Source: Aspidiotus rigidus (Eukaryota > Arthropoda > Insecta > Hemiptera > Diaspididae). Taken from it: a stretch of DNA of 64,000 bases. The translations under genes were made by a program, and so were the position numbers. Every line of letters starts with the position of its first letter. Position 1 is the stretch's first letter. Below are positions 47,408 through 59,940 of this stretch, piece after piece. Below the pieces are notes generated by a model. It saw only the letters and a list, made by a program, of their open reading frames with translations, was not told where the DNA came from and ran no database searches. The DNA is taken from assembly GCA_035079385.1 (NCBI GenBank), contig JAVHKY010000025.1:17272501-17336500 (forward strand), read 5' to 3'.

Positions 47408-48077
47408 TTACTGATTCAAAGAGGCTTCACAAGCAAAACAAAAGGACGAGAATCCTAAAAAAGAATATTCTACCGATTTATCGACAAAATGAAAAGGATA
47501 CATCACATGGAAATATTTCCACGATTTATCCGACCACTGATAAATTTGAGAGCACGAGCGATAGAAGTGGATATGATCCTTCCACTTGACTTGAGTGATG
47601 AGTTTTTCCATTCGTTCGCATATTTTTCTCAAATCTTCTGTAAATTGCGATAACTGCTCACTAGGACAGAAAAGAATCTAGTTTCAATTTCCTATTTCGA
47701 CAACGGAATATTGTGAAAGTGTTAGCTACTCACACATATCTCGTGATTTCCACAATTTCTTCTTGAATAATTGTATTCAAACTCGATAGCAAACGTTGCT
47801 TCACATCAGGAAATTTCTTCAACATATTAGGTGGAACCACGGCTCTAGAACAAAGAATTATCCTCTGTAATGAGAATCAAGAAATATCTGGCACAGATCA
47901 AGAAGCTAAGTAAGGTTTTTACTTCCGAGAAACTGCAGCTACGTCCAGCTGCTCTCGAAGGATCGAAACATTTTTGTCTAAATTCTCCAAAACACTGTCG
48001 ATTTGAGATTTCCGGCTTTCGATTAGTTTGATGAACGCTGCAGTTTCGTTCAACAATTTCGATATGTCAGTGGCCAT
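47408..48077 (-). CDS. Probable AIRIM (C1orf109) homologue, 3 exons
   Basis: Exons 48077-47923, 47844-47734 and 47660-47408 join in frame to 172 aa, starting MATDISKLLNETAAFIKLIE and ending FACEASLNQ. Human AIRIM (203 aa) partners the AFG2 AAA-ATPases in pre-60S ribosome maturation. Similarities I can see: an N-terminal helical region of the same layout, the short signature KKFPDVKQRLLSSL against a FPDLKERL segment, and a C-terminal aromatic-rich helix (DLRKICERMEKL...YRSCSQIYQW). The match is from memory of the family and weak outside the signature. Divergently arranged with lipoyl synthase, starts 748 bp apart. Confidence 0.5.
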
Positions 48078-48825
48078 TTTCCAAGCATAGTATTACAGCT
48101 TTTGATGAAATAAGAATGGGAAACGATTCATACCTAGTAGAAAAGTGGATAATACTGATCGAAAAAATAACTCACTACTCTTATTCAACCGAGCACCAGT
48201 CACTAGAGCTTTCGTCAATCCTACACTTCTTAAAGCTTCACAGGTCTGTTGTTTGAGTTAACTCGAATAACGTCTCTGCTTGTAGAACTTTGCACTGAAT
48301 GCTACTCAACTCAACGGCAAAGCTTTCTCGTCTACTAGCGCCTTACGTCTACACGTGATAACATTATCATCATTGAATTGAATCATAAACAGAACGAATT
48401 CGACCAACCTTGAGGGTGGTGCATACAAAATTCTACGTCACAGCAGAGAGAACCAATGAAAATGATGGATTTTACATGCACCACACCACACCGTTTTGTT
48501 TTTGATACTTCGATATCTGTGATGTCATCATTGGCTTATCACCGTCGGCCGTCCTTTACTTATCATGAAAAATAAAAACAAAATAAAACATGAAAAACGG
48601 ACTCGAAAAGGCCTGAAACTTTAGTATTCAGCAATTAGCGAGTCATTATTAATTTTTATTTCATGTTGATTCGAAGAATAAAAAAGAAAGGTTCCCAAAT
48701 ATCCCGTAAATCACCCAACGTGAGAAGCTTTTGCGAATTCGCGATTCAAATCTGACTCTCCATGTTCACTTCTCTTTAGGAATTCGTTTCGACCTCTAAA
48801 CTATTGATGAATCTTCCGTCAAAAA
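48078..48825. promoter_or_regulatory. Shared divergent promoter region
   Basis: The 748 bp between the start codons of the AIRIM-like gene (-) and lipoyl synthase (+). No TATA box that I would trust. A GT-AG pair for a 5' UTR intron may be present on either side but I could not fix one. Confidence 0.45.
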
Positions 48826-50424
48826 ATGCTAGCCATTCACTCGTGTAAAATTTGCGCTCGTTCACCAAAGAAAAGTGTAAGTTTCCTTACCTCTCCACTG
48901 TATTTTTGCTCTACGAATCTGCTATCGAAGTATTTCTTCATTTTCTTAGCTTCGAAGACTCAAATCATCGTTACCCGAGAAAATCAAAGAACGAATTGCG
49001 AATGGACCAAGTTTGCAGGATTTTATTCGTGCTAGTGAAGAGAATGACTCTCTTACAGATTGGAGTGATTATGAGGGGAAGTTGAAGCGCGAAAAGAACG
49101 AACAAGAAAGACTAAGATTACCTCCCTGGTTGAAAACGAAAATCCCTACCGGAGAAAATTTCAGTAAGTTGAAAGAGCAGTTGAGAAAACTGAATTTGCA
49201 CACTGTTTGTGAAGAAGCTCGATGTCCCAATATCGGCGAATGTTGGGGTGGTGGAAAACATGGGACATCTACGGCGACTATTATGGTACAGTAAACCGGA
49301 AACCTTCATGAGATCGTTTCATAGTTCATCATATATATCAACATTCACCCTTTTACAGTTGATGGGCGATACCTGCACCCGAGGTTGTCGATTTTGTTCC
49401 GTGAAAACAGCTCGTAAACCACCATCTCTAGATCCGAATGAGCCCGTGAATACTGCATCAGCTATAGCGTCTTGGGGTATCGATTACATAGTCTTAACTT
49501 CGGTGGATCGTGATGGTAATTGACCTGCTGTCCGGTGGTTGCATGCTGTATTTTTTAAAAAACAAGTTACTCTTTTACAGATTTGTCAGATGGAGGTGCC
49601 GCTCATTTTTCAGAGACAGTACAGGAAATTAAAAGAAGGTAAAAAATATTCGTTTTTTCTATCTTGAACGTATCACGGATAGCATTCAATTTTTGATGTT
49701 TATTATAATCAGAAATGCTGATATAATGGTAGAATGCTTAGTACCCGACTTTCAAGGAAATTATGATTCCATAAAATTGGTTGCCAATAGCGGTCTCGAT
49801 ATTTTCGCTCACAATGTAGAAACAGTCGAAAGTCTAACTCCATTCGTGAGAGATAGAAGAGCGAACTACAGGTAAATCATTTTTTCTTTGGGAATACAGT
49901 ACTTCGTTTTTTATTCTAAATTCATTAGTCTGTACGATTCCTATATTTCTGCCTCGCAGACAAACAATGAAAGTTCTAAGATTAGCCAAAGAAATCAACC
50001 CCGATCTAGTTACCAAGTCGTCGATCATGTTAGGTCTAGGAGAAACAGATGACCAAGTGGAACAAACTTTACTCGGTGGGTCCGGTATTCGCTTTCTTAT
50101 CCGCATAACATATTATCATCGTCCGGTATTCGAACTTTCACCTTTTTTTTTTTTTTTGCAGATTTACGTGAAAATGGCGTCGATTGTGTCACCCTTGGAC
50201 AATATATGCAACCGACGAAGAAACATCTGAAAGTCATCGAATATGTCACTCCAGAAAAATTCAAGCAATTGGAAGAACTAGGCGAGAAAATTGGCTTTTT
50301 ATACATTGTCGGTGGTCCCTTAGTTAGAAGTTCTTATCGCGCAGGCGAATTTTTCATCAAAAACGTTTTAAAAGGTAGAAAATCTAGTCAAAAACCTGAA
50401 GTTGTTACCAAGTTACCAAACTAA
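48826..50424 (+). CDS. LIAS: Lipoyl synthase, mitochondrial, 7 exons
   Basis: Exons 48826-48876, 48950-49285, 49359-49515, 49581-49638, 49713-49871, 49960-50075 and 50162-50424 join in frame to 379 aa, close to animal LIAS length. A radical-SAM enzyme that inserts two sulfurs into protein-bound octanoyl groups on the lipoyl proteins of pyruvate and oxoglutarate dehydrogenases and the glycine cleavage system. The auxiliary cluster motif C-x4-C-x5-C is at C104, C109, C115 ([12 protein letters not shown]); the radical-SAM C-x3-C-x2-C at C135, C139, C142 (CTRGCRFC); the C-terminal RSS motif at about 348-350. The basic N-terminus ([18 protein letters not shown]) suits mitochondrial import. All introns have GT-AG ends and are 65-88 nt. 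Everything expected is intact. Confidence 0.96.
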
Positions 50425-52658
50425 TAAAACGTCGTTCTTTATGTTAATCTTTTTAAGGTCTACGTAAATAATATTTGTCTGGCACTAAATATCGCAGAGT
50501 TGTAAAATCTAAGGAGTTGATGAAAAAGATCGTACGCCCATAAATTAGGGCGACGCTTGATGAATTGAGTTTCGTTCTTGAATATTCGGCTGACTGATAA
50601 GCAGAAAAAGGCGAATATTTCATAGGATAATAAAAACAGGTTTTAAGAACTCGGAATTCTCTTATTGAATTTTTTTTCATGAATAACGGGGCTCAAATGA
50701 GAGAGTAGATACTCCTTTAAGTTTACAATATTTTTCCGACAATTTTTAGTACTTACATACAACTTTCAATTCGAGTTGTATGAGATGCGAATGATGTTCG
50801 TCGCCACTTGAACCATGGCTTCGCAGAATTCCAGGACTTGAAAAAATCGACAAAGATCAGTATTTATAATTTTTTGTTGATTTTTACATCAGCAGCCACG
50901 TTATATTACCTACACGAAATTTTTCATCTAAAATAGAGGATGTAGTCAAATGAAAATTTTTGTGGCTCCAATTTCATTCCATGACTACATTATATTTATC
51001 AATATAATATAAGAATACGTTTTACTTTCGAATCGGCGTTTTTCAACTCTTTTTTCCTTTTTTTGAGACAGTGGAAAACTTTTTTATGGTCCACCAATTC
51101 TACTCGTGCGGCATACTGGTCGAGAAACGTTAATATGAGTATAATTTTTTAAAACTAATTCAATTCTTGTTTCATTCGTTCGATGTTCAAAGTCGCAGAT
51201 CATTTATTTTCATTTGCCGGAAAATTACCGTCTTGTATAGCCCAAAGACCCTGAAATCAAGATGATTGAGGATATCAAACTCAGGACAATTATTATGTAT
51301 CGAGAAACAGGATTGGACTTTTATTATGCTGCTCGTATTTGAATAGTAAACGTGAAATGTAGTATCTAGTGTGTATTCGAGCTCCATGTATCCACTTTGA
51401 GGGTACCTTTGGTCAGAAACTCAACATTTTTTGTTCATTTGTTGTATAACCGAGAATTCTAAATTTTTAGTAGTCCTCGGTGAAAAGGTCACCTCTTTTT
51501 CCTCCTAGAATGACTGCGAACTCAACAAATCTTGTGTGTTCACTAGTACATGAAATGAAAAACTTGTTGAGTGCAGTTTTAGCTGTATTTCTTTACGTAC
51601 GTGGTGTTCAACACATTGTGCTCTCATCTATCACAAAGGTGATTATGACCATTGTAACTCCAACGTGTACCCCCTAATTTTTAAGACAGTGTTGTCAGTA
51701 TGTGACCTAGACTACTCGAATATGAAATTAAAACTCCAGTTCTGAACTATGCACTAGGTCTAGAGATGGGAAACTGCAATGTTCATGTTACATACGCTAT
51801 TTATGTATTTCTCGCAACAATCAATAAGTTTAGATGGTAAAGTTTTCAGTTCGACTATTATGCTAGTATTTAAATAAGTGAAACATAAATAATTAAAATC
51901 GACCCCAAGAAAAGTTACAAAAGAGCCTATGGCTCGAAAATTCGAAATTCCTTCTAAAAATTCTTATAAAACTAAGTAATACATTGTCGCCAGCAAATCG
52001 AGTTTATCAAATCAAAAATCGACCTCCCTGTAAATTAGGAATGTAACAAAATAATATGCATAACTTAGTATTAGTAACCCAATAGTACTTACGTCATTTA
52101 TTGGGTCACTGCAAACCATTTTTCTGACAAAAAAGAAAACAAATATTTGTTGTACGATAAAAATTTTCTACAACACTTGTGTCTACCTAGATGATGAAAT
52201 TACAGAACAAGTAAAGAAAGTCTCCGTATGAAAGAGAAACTGTAAAAATATTTTCTGTTTCAACTGAATCTTCCTCCCTCAGCTCATAATAATATGGAGC
52301 CTATCAATCTTGGTTCCTTACAATGAAACTATCGCAGTTTTTCAGCCGATGGAGAAAAACAAGAGCCAGTACTAATGAATCACTGCCTTATCAGTTATCA
52401 AGTATCCTACCTTTAGTCGCATTCAGTTTGCAAAGAATTAGCAATTTTGCCAAAAAAGTATTGTAAAAACTCTTTAATTATTTGTAGGAAAATTAAATAT
52501 CTTGAAATGGTAAGTATAATAATATTATCATAAACTAAAGTATTGAAAAATGTAGGAATTAATGTAAGGAATGAGAATTATTATAATTATTGTACATCCA
52601 TCTTTCCATTTTTTTTTTTTTTTTTTTTGGTGAACTGTTGAAATTTTTTTTTGCATAC
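50425..52658. other. Intergenic DNA downstream of LIAS
   Basis: Likely LIAS 3' UTR at the start (AATAAAACG overlaps the stop region). Two weak exon-like stretches on the minus strand (about 51260-51205, and 50850-50770) could not be tied to a gene. Poly-T at 52611-52628. Confidence 0.4.
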
Positions 52659-55600
52659 CTAGCTGCGCTCTAACGCTCTAAGATTATGTCATAGCAGTGA
52701 AAAAGGAGATATTCACTTCAAGAATTGAAAAATTATAAAGTACCGTACAATCAAATAAAATGAAAAATAAATAGAGTACTTACTAATTCATGTAGGTTGA
52801 CCAATTTGAAGGATGTACATTGTTCAGTAGTTGTTCAAAAGTTGAAAGAGATAAAAATTAGAGAAAATATCAAGTATGTTAAGTATTTTATGGTAAGGTT
52901 AGTAAATATTATCAAATATACAGATAATTTTTTTTGTTCTTTCTACTCTTTCCAATTGGACATATTATGAAAAATAGAAGGACCACTCATCTACAAAAAA
53001 CTTTGAACTTGGATTGGAGTGTTTATAAGAAGTTTGTTGATGACAAGCTATTTACCTGTGAAAAAGTATGGTCCATAACCTGGGTAGAAAATTTAAATAA
53101 TAAGAATATAAATACATACGTTGGAGGTGGTGGCGGTGGAGTAGGTGGGGTTGGTGGTGGAGTTGGTGGTGGAGTTGATGATGGTGATACGTAGTCTGGA
53201 TCTGGTTCTCTGAAAAGAGCGAGGAAACAATATATTTTATAGATGAAGGATTGAAAACAAGCATTGGATATGAATGGATAGTTTATAGTGAAGACAAAGT
53301 AGGCAAAAGCAATCTTATATTTTCAATTTTATTCATTTTCACAAAAAATCGGGCCAAACCTATTTGAATTATCATAGCTTGAAAGAAAGAATGTACCTAC
53401 TAGAGAAACTATTGGTGATACAGTAAAAAAAAAAAAAAAAAAAAAACACAAATTAAGAACTGAAGTTGATTCTAGATTTTAGGGAAAAATCCCAATAAAT
53501 TTTTGTTAACAAAAAAAGAAAACAGCTTCTACCCTCAGTTTTTCCAAGAACAAACTACAAGAGTACACAAAATTCAAGACATCAGAATCAAGGGGGCTCG
53601 ATAAGGCGTTTCTTCTGCAACTGCTAAAAGAATTAAACCGCGGCAGCAGTGCAGCACTGAATGTTCTCCAACCCGACAATGACGTAGTTATGTTATTTAG
53701 AGAAAATATTCAGAAGAAAGAAAAAACTAAAAAGTAAAAACGCGGTGTCTACTCAATCTTCTAATTAGTTCTCAATCTTGAATTTATTTCTGGTGCAGAA
53801 TGGCAAGCCAGAATTTCAATGATTGTAAAATTTTGAAAAAAAAAAAAAAAAAAAAAACATTAAACTTGTCGACCGTGACCGCCATAACCGGATGAAGAAA
53901 TTTATTTCAACCGTAACGCGATAATTATACTACCGGTCGAGTACTTCATAATTGTAACCGCTGCAATCAAATGGCAGCTGTCTTACTCAACCATAATCGT
54001 TATGACCGATAGAAGAGCGGTTTATTGATAATCGTTACCGCAATAACCGTTATAAGTTCATTTGGTTGCAAGCCCTGCGTTTTCCTTCTGGCAGTTGCTG
54101 ACATTGCTGTACAAAAAATGATTGACTATCACAAATCGCGATTTGGGGAAAGATATTTCTTTTACTCGAACAAAACGTCTATTTCTGTAAATTGGGATTT
54201 GTGATATATATACATCAATTCTTTTTGGACGGCAGGGAGGCAACCGAGTCAGAAAGTCTGTGAGCACAAGAGTGTTGGTTGCGCAACTGTAACAGACCTT
54301 ATACAAGTATGACTCAGAGGAAACTTTCAAAAGAATTTTCACTGATGAGATAAAAGCCATCAGAAACTTGCAAATCTGCATGTTGACGTTTCTGCTAATT
54401 CAAAACTTCAAAGTCATTAAAGATGTTTTACAGTTTTAGGGTTTTTGACCAAAATAATTATATAAGTACTGTTCTGAAACGGTCAAAAGGGTCATGATGG
54501 CCATGACTATTATTAAAACATGGATTGGTCATAAAGGTCAAATAGAGAAGAACATTTTTTTGGTAGAAAGGACATGTTTTTAATCTGAGAAAATATTTTT
54601 TTAATATAATTCAAAGAAACATGTTTTCAAACTAGAAAAACATAGTAAACATGTTTTTAAAGTAAAAAATATTGAGAAGATAACTGTCGACATGACCGTT
54701 TTAATCGAAACATTTATCGGTCAAACAGTCACGGACGGAATCACAATCTTTTTGTTGTTAGTGAATGCTATGCTGTACAGCTGCACTGCTGCACTTCTGC
54801 ACTTCTGCACTTCTGCTGTTAGGCAACTACGTTACAATCAGAGTTGTATTGTATTAAACAAACAAGTTTAAAACGCACAAAGAAGTCACGATTGTGTTTT
54901 GAACAGAAATATGTTAATATTATGTTTAAAACGTATTTTTTTTGTTTTAAACTTATTTTTTTTAAATTTATTAAAAACATTCAAAACCTTGTTTTCTCCT
55001 CCTTAATTATTTTCATCATCTTGTGTCACTAAAAATGAAAATTTCACAATTTTTCCAGAATTGCAGAATTAAAAAAAAAAAATTGGAACGTCGTTCAAAA
55101 CAATAATTAAAACTACCTACAAAAATGTGCCTCAATCCTGGCTAAAACCATAATTAGATGATTTAAAACGGTGTTAAACAATGAAATAAAACTTGAAAGG
55201 ACGGAAATTTCAAATTTAATTTTAATTTTAAGGGTACTGCCGTCTTTATAATAATTAATGAACAATACAGAATAACGCTGACGTTTCGAAGATCACAGTC
55301 TTCATCTTCAGAGCGTTAAAGGTATCCTGAAAAAACAGTAAACAGATACAAAATACGGATACAAAAGCGTTTCTGGATCAGTGAACTTTTGTATCCGTAT
55401 TTTGTATCTGTTCACTGTTTTTTCAGTATACCTTTAACACTCTGTAGACGAAGACTGTGATCTTCAAAACGTCAGCGTTATTCTGTATTGTTTATTATTA
55501 AAGACGGCAGTGCCCTCATTTAAATTATGTTTTATACAAGGGTTAAAAACCATCACTTAAAACAGGTTTTAAACATAAAATCTCTTTTAAACTAAGAAAA

Positions 55601-56332
55601 ACATGCTTTTTGTTTTTTTTTTTTTTTTTAATTTTTTTTGTAACGCTGGTTCCAAATCCGATGCACCCTTTTTGGTATGTTCATTTACAGAACTATTCTG
55701 AGGGCAAATTTTCGAATTTAGATTTTAAATTTTGTACACTAAGGATTATTAAGAAAAAATTGAAAAACGAGGTAAATTGAGGGTTTGCGAAATAACAGTT
55801 ACCTATATAAATGTTCTAACCGATGACCGAAAGGAAAAAAATGTTTGTTATGACCAATAATTCCCTTTAAAAGGAAATTACTACAAGTACATTGACCATA
55901 ATTCCTTGATAATTGAAATAAAACTTTTGTTATAATTCTCTTGATTGATTCTTTTGTGCTTAGATTTTGTAGAATTCCGTCTGCATAATTTGTCGTGTGA
56001 TTCAACAGACCTTTTTCCTGTGTTGTCACAAATCATGCTTTACAGCTGAATATGCGGTCTAAGTGAACAACAAAAATGTGAACAACTTTTTCTCCCTCTT
56101 CTAAGAGGTAGAACAATAACAGAAATGTTATGGCTTAAAAGTTTCAAATTAAGAGGCATAACGTTTTTCTTTGAATTTCATATCATTATTACCTACATTC
56201 TATATGGGATAATTATTCAAACCTCAAGAAAACATAATACAATAAAATAACTACTCACGCGTTTGCAATACGATAGAAGGAGGCACTTATCAAAACTAAT
56301 GCCGCAGTAATGAGAAAAGCTGTAAAGCTCAT
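52659..56332 (-). CDS. Small secreted proline-rich peptide, 3 exons
   Basis: Exons 56332-56259, 53209-53120 and 52677-52659 join in frame to 60 aa. Exon 1 encodes a clear signal peptide (MSFTAFLITAALVLISASFY, then RIANA). Exon 2 opens with acidic EPDPDY and a Ser-rich bit, then Thr/Pro repeats (PPPTPPPTPPTPPPPPT). Exon 3 adds ALERS and a stop. Splice signals: GTGAGT after exon 1, CTCTTTTCAG and GTATGT around exon 2, ATAATCTTAG before exon 3. Phases agree at both junctions. A possible 5' UTR acceptor (TTTTATTTTAG) lies 40 bp before the ATG. The mature ~35-aa peptide could be an effector, antimicrobial-like or matrix peptide; I recognise no family. Exon 3 is the least certain. Confidence 0.5.
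55231..55515. repeat. Imperfect palindrome (arms ~130 bp) in the intron
   Basis: Arms 55231-55367 and 55386-55515 around an 18-nt spacer. Outer ends AGGGTACTGCCGTCTT and AAGACGGCAGTGCCCT. Arms have diverged (for example CTGAAGA versus CTGTAGA), so it is older than the 8827-9022 palindrome but of the same kind: GACGTTTCG near a CUGANGA-type motif. Confidence 0.85.
55275..55311 (-). ncRNA. Hammerhead-like motif in the second palindrome
   Basis: Minus strand: CTGAAGA (55311-55305), T, stem II GAAGA-ctgtga-TCTTC, GAAA (55287-55284), stem III ACG-tcag-CGT. The best-formed example in the window: exact CUGANGA core, 5-bp stem II, GAAA and a 3-bp stem III with the expected A-U closing pair. It still has one extra nucleotide before stem II and no evident stem I. 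The other arm keeps a decayed copy. Confidence 0.4.
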
Positions 56333-56349
56333 AATGTGGTTGCCGTTTT

Positions 56350-58396
56350 AAGTAACTTTCCAAACTCTAAAATAAAAATCAAATCAAATTTGACAAAAAT
56401 TCGATGAAAAAGTTAAAGAGACAGTCATATTTTCAAACATTCCTTATCAGTTTGAGGAATCCATAAAAACAAATTCTCCTTATCGTATTTTTTAAACGTA
56501 CCTTAGGAGGAGGTTCTTTTAAGGAATACCTCAAGGTGCACATCAAGGTATACCTTATTTTAAAGTTAAGGTGTTAACTTTTTTAAAGGTACGTTCAAGA
56601 ATACGGCTGACGACTTTAAACTAGGTACTGAATCTTAATCTCAAAACTATCGCGGATGAATTAAAAGACCAAAATTTAGTTGACTGAAAAACTTTTCATC
56701 GACTTATACTCTACAAACTTGAAGAAGAGGGAATTATAGTAATTATTATGCCTACTTCATCAACTAAATATTGTTTGAAGAGTTTTGAACGCCAAAATAT
56801 ACATCGACGTTAGATATAAAACCACTGTAAGTCCAAAAACTTAAATTTTACGAGAAACTTCATCTTTTTGGTGAACAGTTAAAACATCGTGGGGGGAGTA
56901 ATTAGGGATGAAATGAATTTACGTGGTTTTCTTTTGTGTTTCACCGAAGTTATGTTTTTTTTTTTTTTTTTCTTTCTTTCGATATTAATGTACTTACGTG
57001 ACTCTACGAGTTTGTATTATTCGAAACAACCCGACTTACGATCGTTTTAAACCAGAACGTCGACATTTTCTCACAACATTTTTATCAGCGAAGAATCCTG
57101 AATTTTGTATTATTTTTCATCTGTAAACGAAGGTGACTTACCTAATTTTTTTCTTCTTATGATTTCGCAACCTACATTTAAAATATTTTACTCATCGATA
57201 GTTCGATCAGCACACTAGCTATGTATGAATAACTTTCAAAAATTGCAATTTATTTGCAGTCTATATAAATGATTTTAGTCGTAACATTTGGAGTCATCTC
57301 GGGCTGTCAATTCCTAAAAGAATAATGTCTGTATAGAACGAAACGTTGAATATAATAATTGTTTTATAATATAATAAATATGTACAGACAAATCACTTGT
57401 ATTTGTATACGTTTGTTGGTTTTTCGGTACTTACCATTTTCGTCGAGTATTCACTCAGTTTAGCGCATCTTTTGAACAATATTTTAAAAAAATATCTAAG
57501 CAGTGTCAAAATATAATATTTTCTATATTATTCATCTTACAAACGTTATGAAAATAAATTCTTTCGACAATACTCATTAACTTTAATTGATTTTCAGAGT
57601 TTTCAAAGATTATTGGGCTATCACGTATTTGAATCAACTCTCGGAGAAATACTGCCAATCGATGGTAATTTCTATACATGAGATGTGTAAAGCTCAAATA
57701 AACGCTTGCATATATAAGATCGTAGATATAAAATCATAAGAAAAAATTTTCATAATTTCTAAGAAATGAGCTTAAATCGATAGGTAAGTTAGGTCTTATA
57801 AGGATCAAAAGAAAAAAAAATCAGAAAAACAAAGATCCAAAATTTTTAAATGAGTCATAAAATTTTAAACTTGATTGACCGTGATTCTTCAAAGATTCTT
57901 AGGCTGTCATGAATTTGGATCAACTCACAAGAAAATAAGTACAAAATAACCACAGGTAATTTCTACACATGAAATGTGTCAAGCTCAAAAAATTTATTTA
58001 AGATCATAACGAGCATAAAATCAGGAAAAAATAAGTGAGATAAAAAACACAACAAAGTAATTAAAGAGTAAGATAGAAATTCAAGGACTCAGGATTATCG
58101 AATTTCAAACAAACAGTAAAACTTTACAAAAAAAAAAAGTACAATGATCAACAAGTTTTCAATTAAAACAAATTTTTGGTCCTACCAGGGGAAGAGGACC
58201 AAGAAAACTCTTGAGGATTTAGATATTATAAAAGTAAAAGAAAGTCTGTGTAAAATTTAAAAATCAGTGTTCATTTTTGTAAACCTTCAAAATTATAGGT
58301 AATCAGAGTTTTTTTTATCACAAGAAAAGAGAGACAGAGAAGTGTTTTAGGAAAGGTTGAATCCACAGCCGCCTTTGAAGAAAATCTAAAGCGTCA
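56350..58396. other. Unassigned AT-rich DNA
   Basis: No gene seen; 5' flank of the proline-rich peptide gene and 3' flank of the zinc-finger gene. A tandem-like pair of diverged segments is present: 57575-57760 and 57860-58030 share TCAAAGATT, GAATCAACTC and TCTACACATGA. Confidence 0.45.
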
Positions 58397-59254
58397 CTAC
58401 TGACGCTTGTAGTTTGGAAGATGGACTACGGCGACGTGTCGGCGCAATTCACTTATCGTCCGGAATACAGCATTCGAGCATACGAGGCAGCGTAAGGTTT
58501 TTACATCACCGTGAGCGATCACGTAATGTCGTCTGACGTATTCTATCAGTGTGAACGATTCTTTTGGACATTCGGGACAGGGATAAGGATAATTTTTACT
58601 GTGCACCGAATTTTTATGCCTTCTTAAATTGGTTCGATTGCAGAAAGTTTTTCCGCATCTTTCGCAATCGTAGCCCAAAATTTTCGGAGGTTGTTGTATC
58701 TTAATGAGGTGACCACATCGATCACACATAACGTGCACTAGAAGCCTCTTGATGTCAACTAGAAATCGATGCTTACATTTTCTGCAAGTGCCTTCAATAC
58801 GATCCGTCTTCGATCTGTAAACAAAAAAATATGAGTGTGGATAGTTCTAAATTTCTTACGTTCTTTCTCCGTACAGATCTAATCTCCCTCAAACTCTTTC
58901 TTCTAAGTTTCATTCTTCTATAATATGAGATTCTTCTAAAGACCGTAGTTCGACATTTTTCCTACTTTCTCCTCTACAGAGATTTGATCGTCAAAGTTTT
59001 ACCCAGTCGTCTTGATGACATTGAACACCAGACATGGGTGGCTTCTTCTCCTCCATGAAGATCGAATCTAAAGTCCCCTCCTTTGAATCTTCAGTTCTAA
59101 CATTCTGAGTACTTCCACGTAATTTTTGTCGATACCTTCTTTCATAGTTTTCCTTAGTTTTTCAGTAGATATTCTAACATTTCTCGAAATTTTTATTCGC
59201 TTACAGTTTTCATTTTACTTACTTCAATTGAGAATTTACCAAATTATCTGACAT
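58397..59254 (-). CDS. Small C2H2 zinc-finger protein, 2 exons
   Basis: Exons 59254-59223 and 58814-58397 join in frame to 149 aa, starting MSDNLVNSQLKSKTDRIEG. The donor is GTAAGT and the acceptor TTTTTTTGTTTACAG. Residues ~21-45 have two CxxC pairs (CRKC and CDRC, ~18 residues between them), a ribbon-like module. Three C2H2-like fingers follow: YDCERCGKTFCNRTNLRRHKNSVH, then PCPECPKESFT...RRHYVIAH, then RCLVCSNAVF...RRHVAVVH. Probably a nucleic-acid-binding nuclear protein; no specific family can be named. A broken inverted copy lies at 60432-60706. Confidence 0.7.
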
Positions 59255-59389
59255 TTTTCACAGTTGAATTTCAGTCAAACCAAATACAAATTTCAGTCAA
59301 ACCTGGGCAAAAACAAAAGAAAAATTAGTAAAAACAAAGATTGTAAGAGGTGCAGAAACTGCAGAAAATAATTGCGGCTTCCTTGACGA

Positions 59390-59940
59390 AATCAAACGAG
59401 GAACGCGGAGAACCTGTTCTATAATTATGGGTTGAATTGGTTTTGGTATTGAGAATTCGGAATCTTAAAGATTCTTAAGTTTTCCCGAGTCCCTTGTGTC
59501 ATGGTGTATGTAGCCTAAAAGTAAGAATTTTTCGATGTCCTTTTCCTTCCTATCATACATTATGGCTTGAAAGTCAATTTCCTTTCAAGTTCCCATCCTA
59601 TCATACATAGCTCGAGAGTCGAGGGTCAAAATTTTTCTTGGAGCCCCTTCTATTATAATATATAGCTCGAGAATCAAAATTTTCCAAGCTCTTGGTTGAA
59701 CGGCGCACGGCGAATTCTTCGAAAAACCCTCCAGCACAGAATTGGTTCTTTGTTAATAATAAAAAATTTACTTGTTGATGTTGAGAAAAGGGGACACACA
59801 AGAGCACACCTCGATGGCAAGATGGTTTTGGCAACCGTTTTGACGCGAGATCAGTCACGGCAATCAAGGATTACCGAGAACCTGTTTTCAATGGCTTGCT
59901 GCGCACTTGACCTAACTGACATTTAAGGTATCTAAGGAAA
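59390..59940. repeat. Foldback-family repeats
   Basis: GAGAACCTGTTCTATAATTA at 59409, diverged units CATAGCTCGAGAGTCGAGGG (59607) and TATAGCTCGAGAATCAAAAT (59661), the inner piece GAACGGCGCACGGCG (59698-59712), and reverse GAGAACCTGTTTTCAATGG at 59877. Same family as 3164-3950, more decayed. Confidence 0.6.

Noticed and set aside
50770..50850. Minus-strand exon candidate (EFCEAMVQVATNIIRISYNSN, stop)
   Set aside because: Two frames look equally plausible and no partner exon or family match was found.
51200..51265. Minus-strand exon after TTGATTTCAG (GLWAIQDGNFPANENK, stop)
   Set aside because: A good acceptor and a neat reading, but only 16 residues and no upstream exon that joins in phase.
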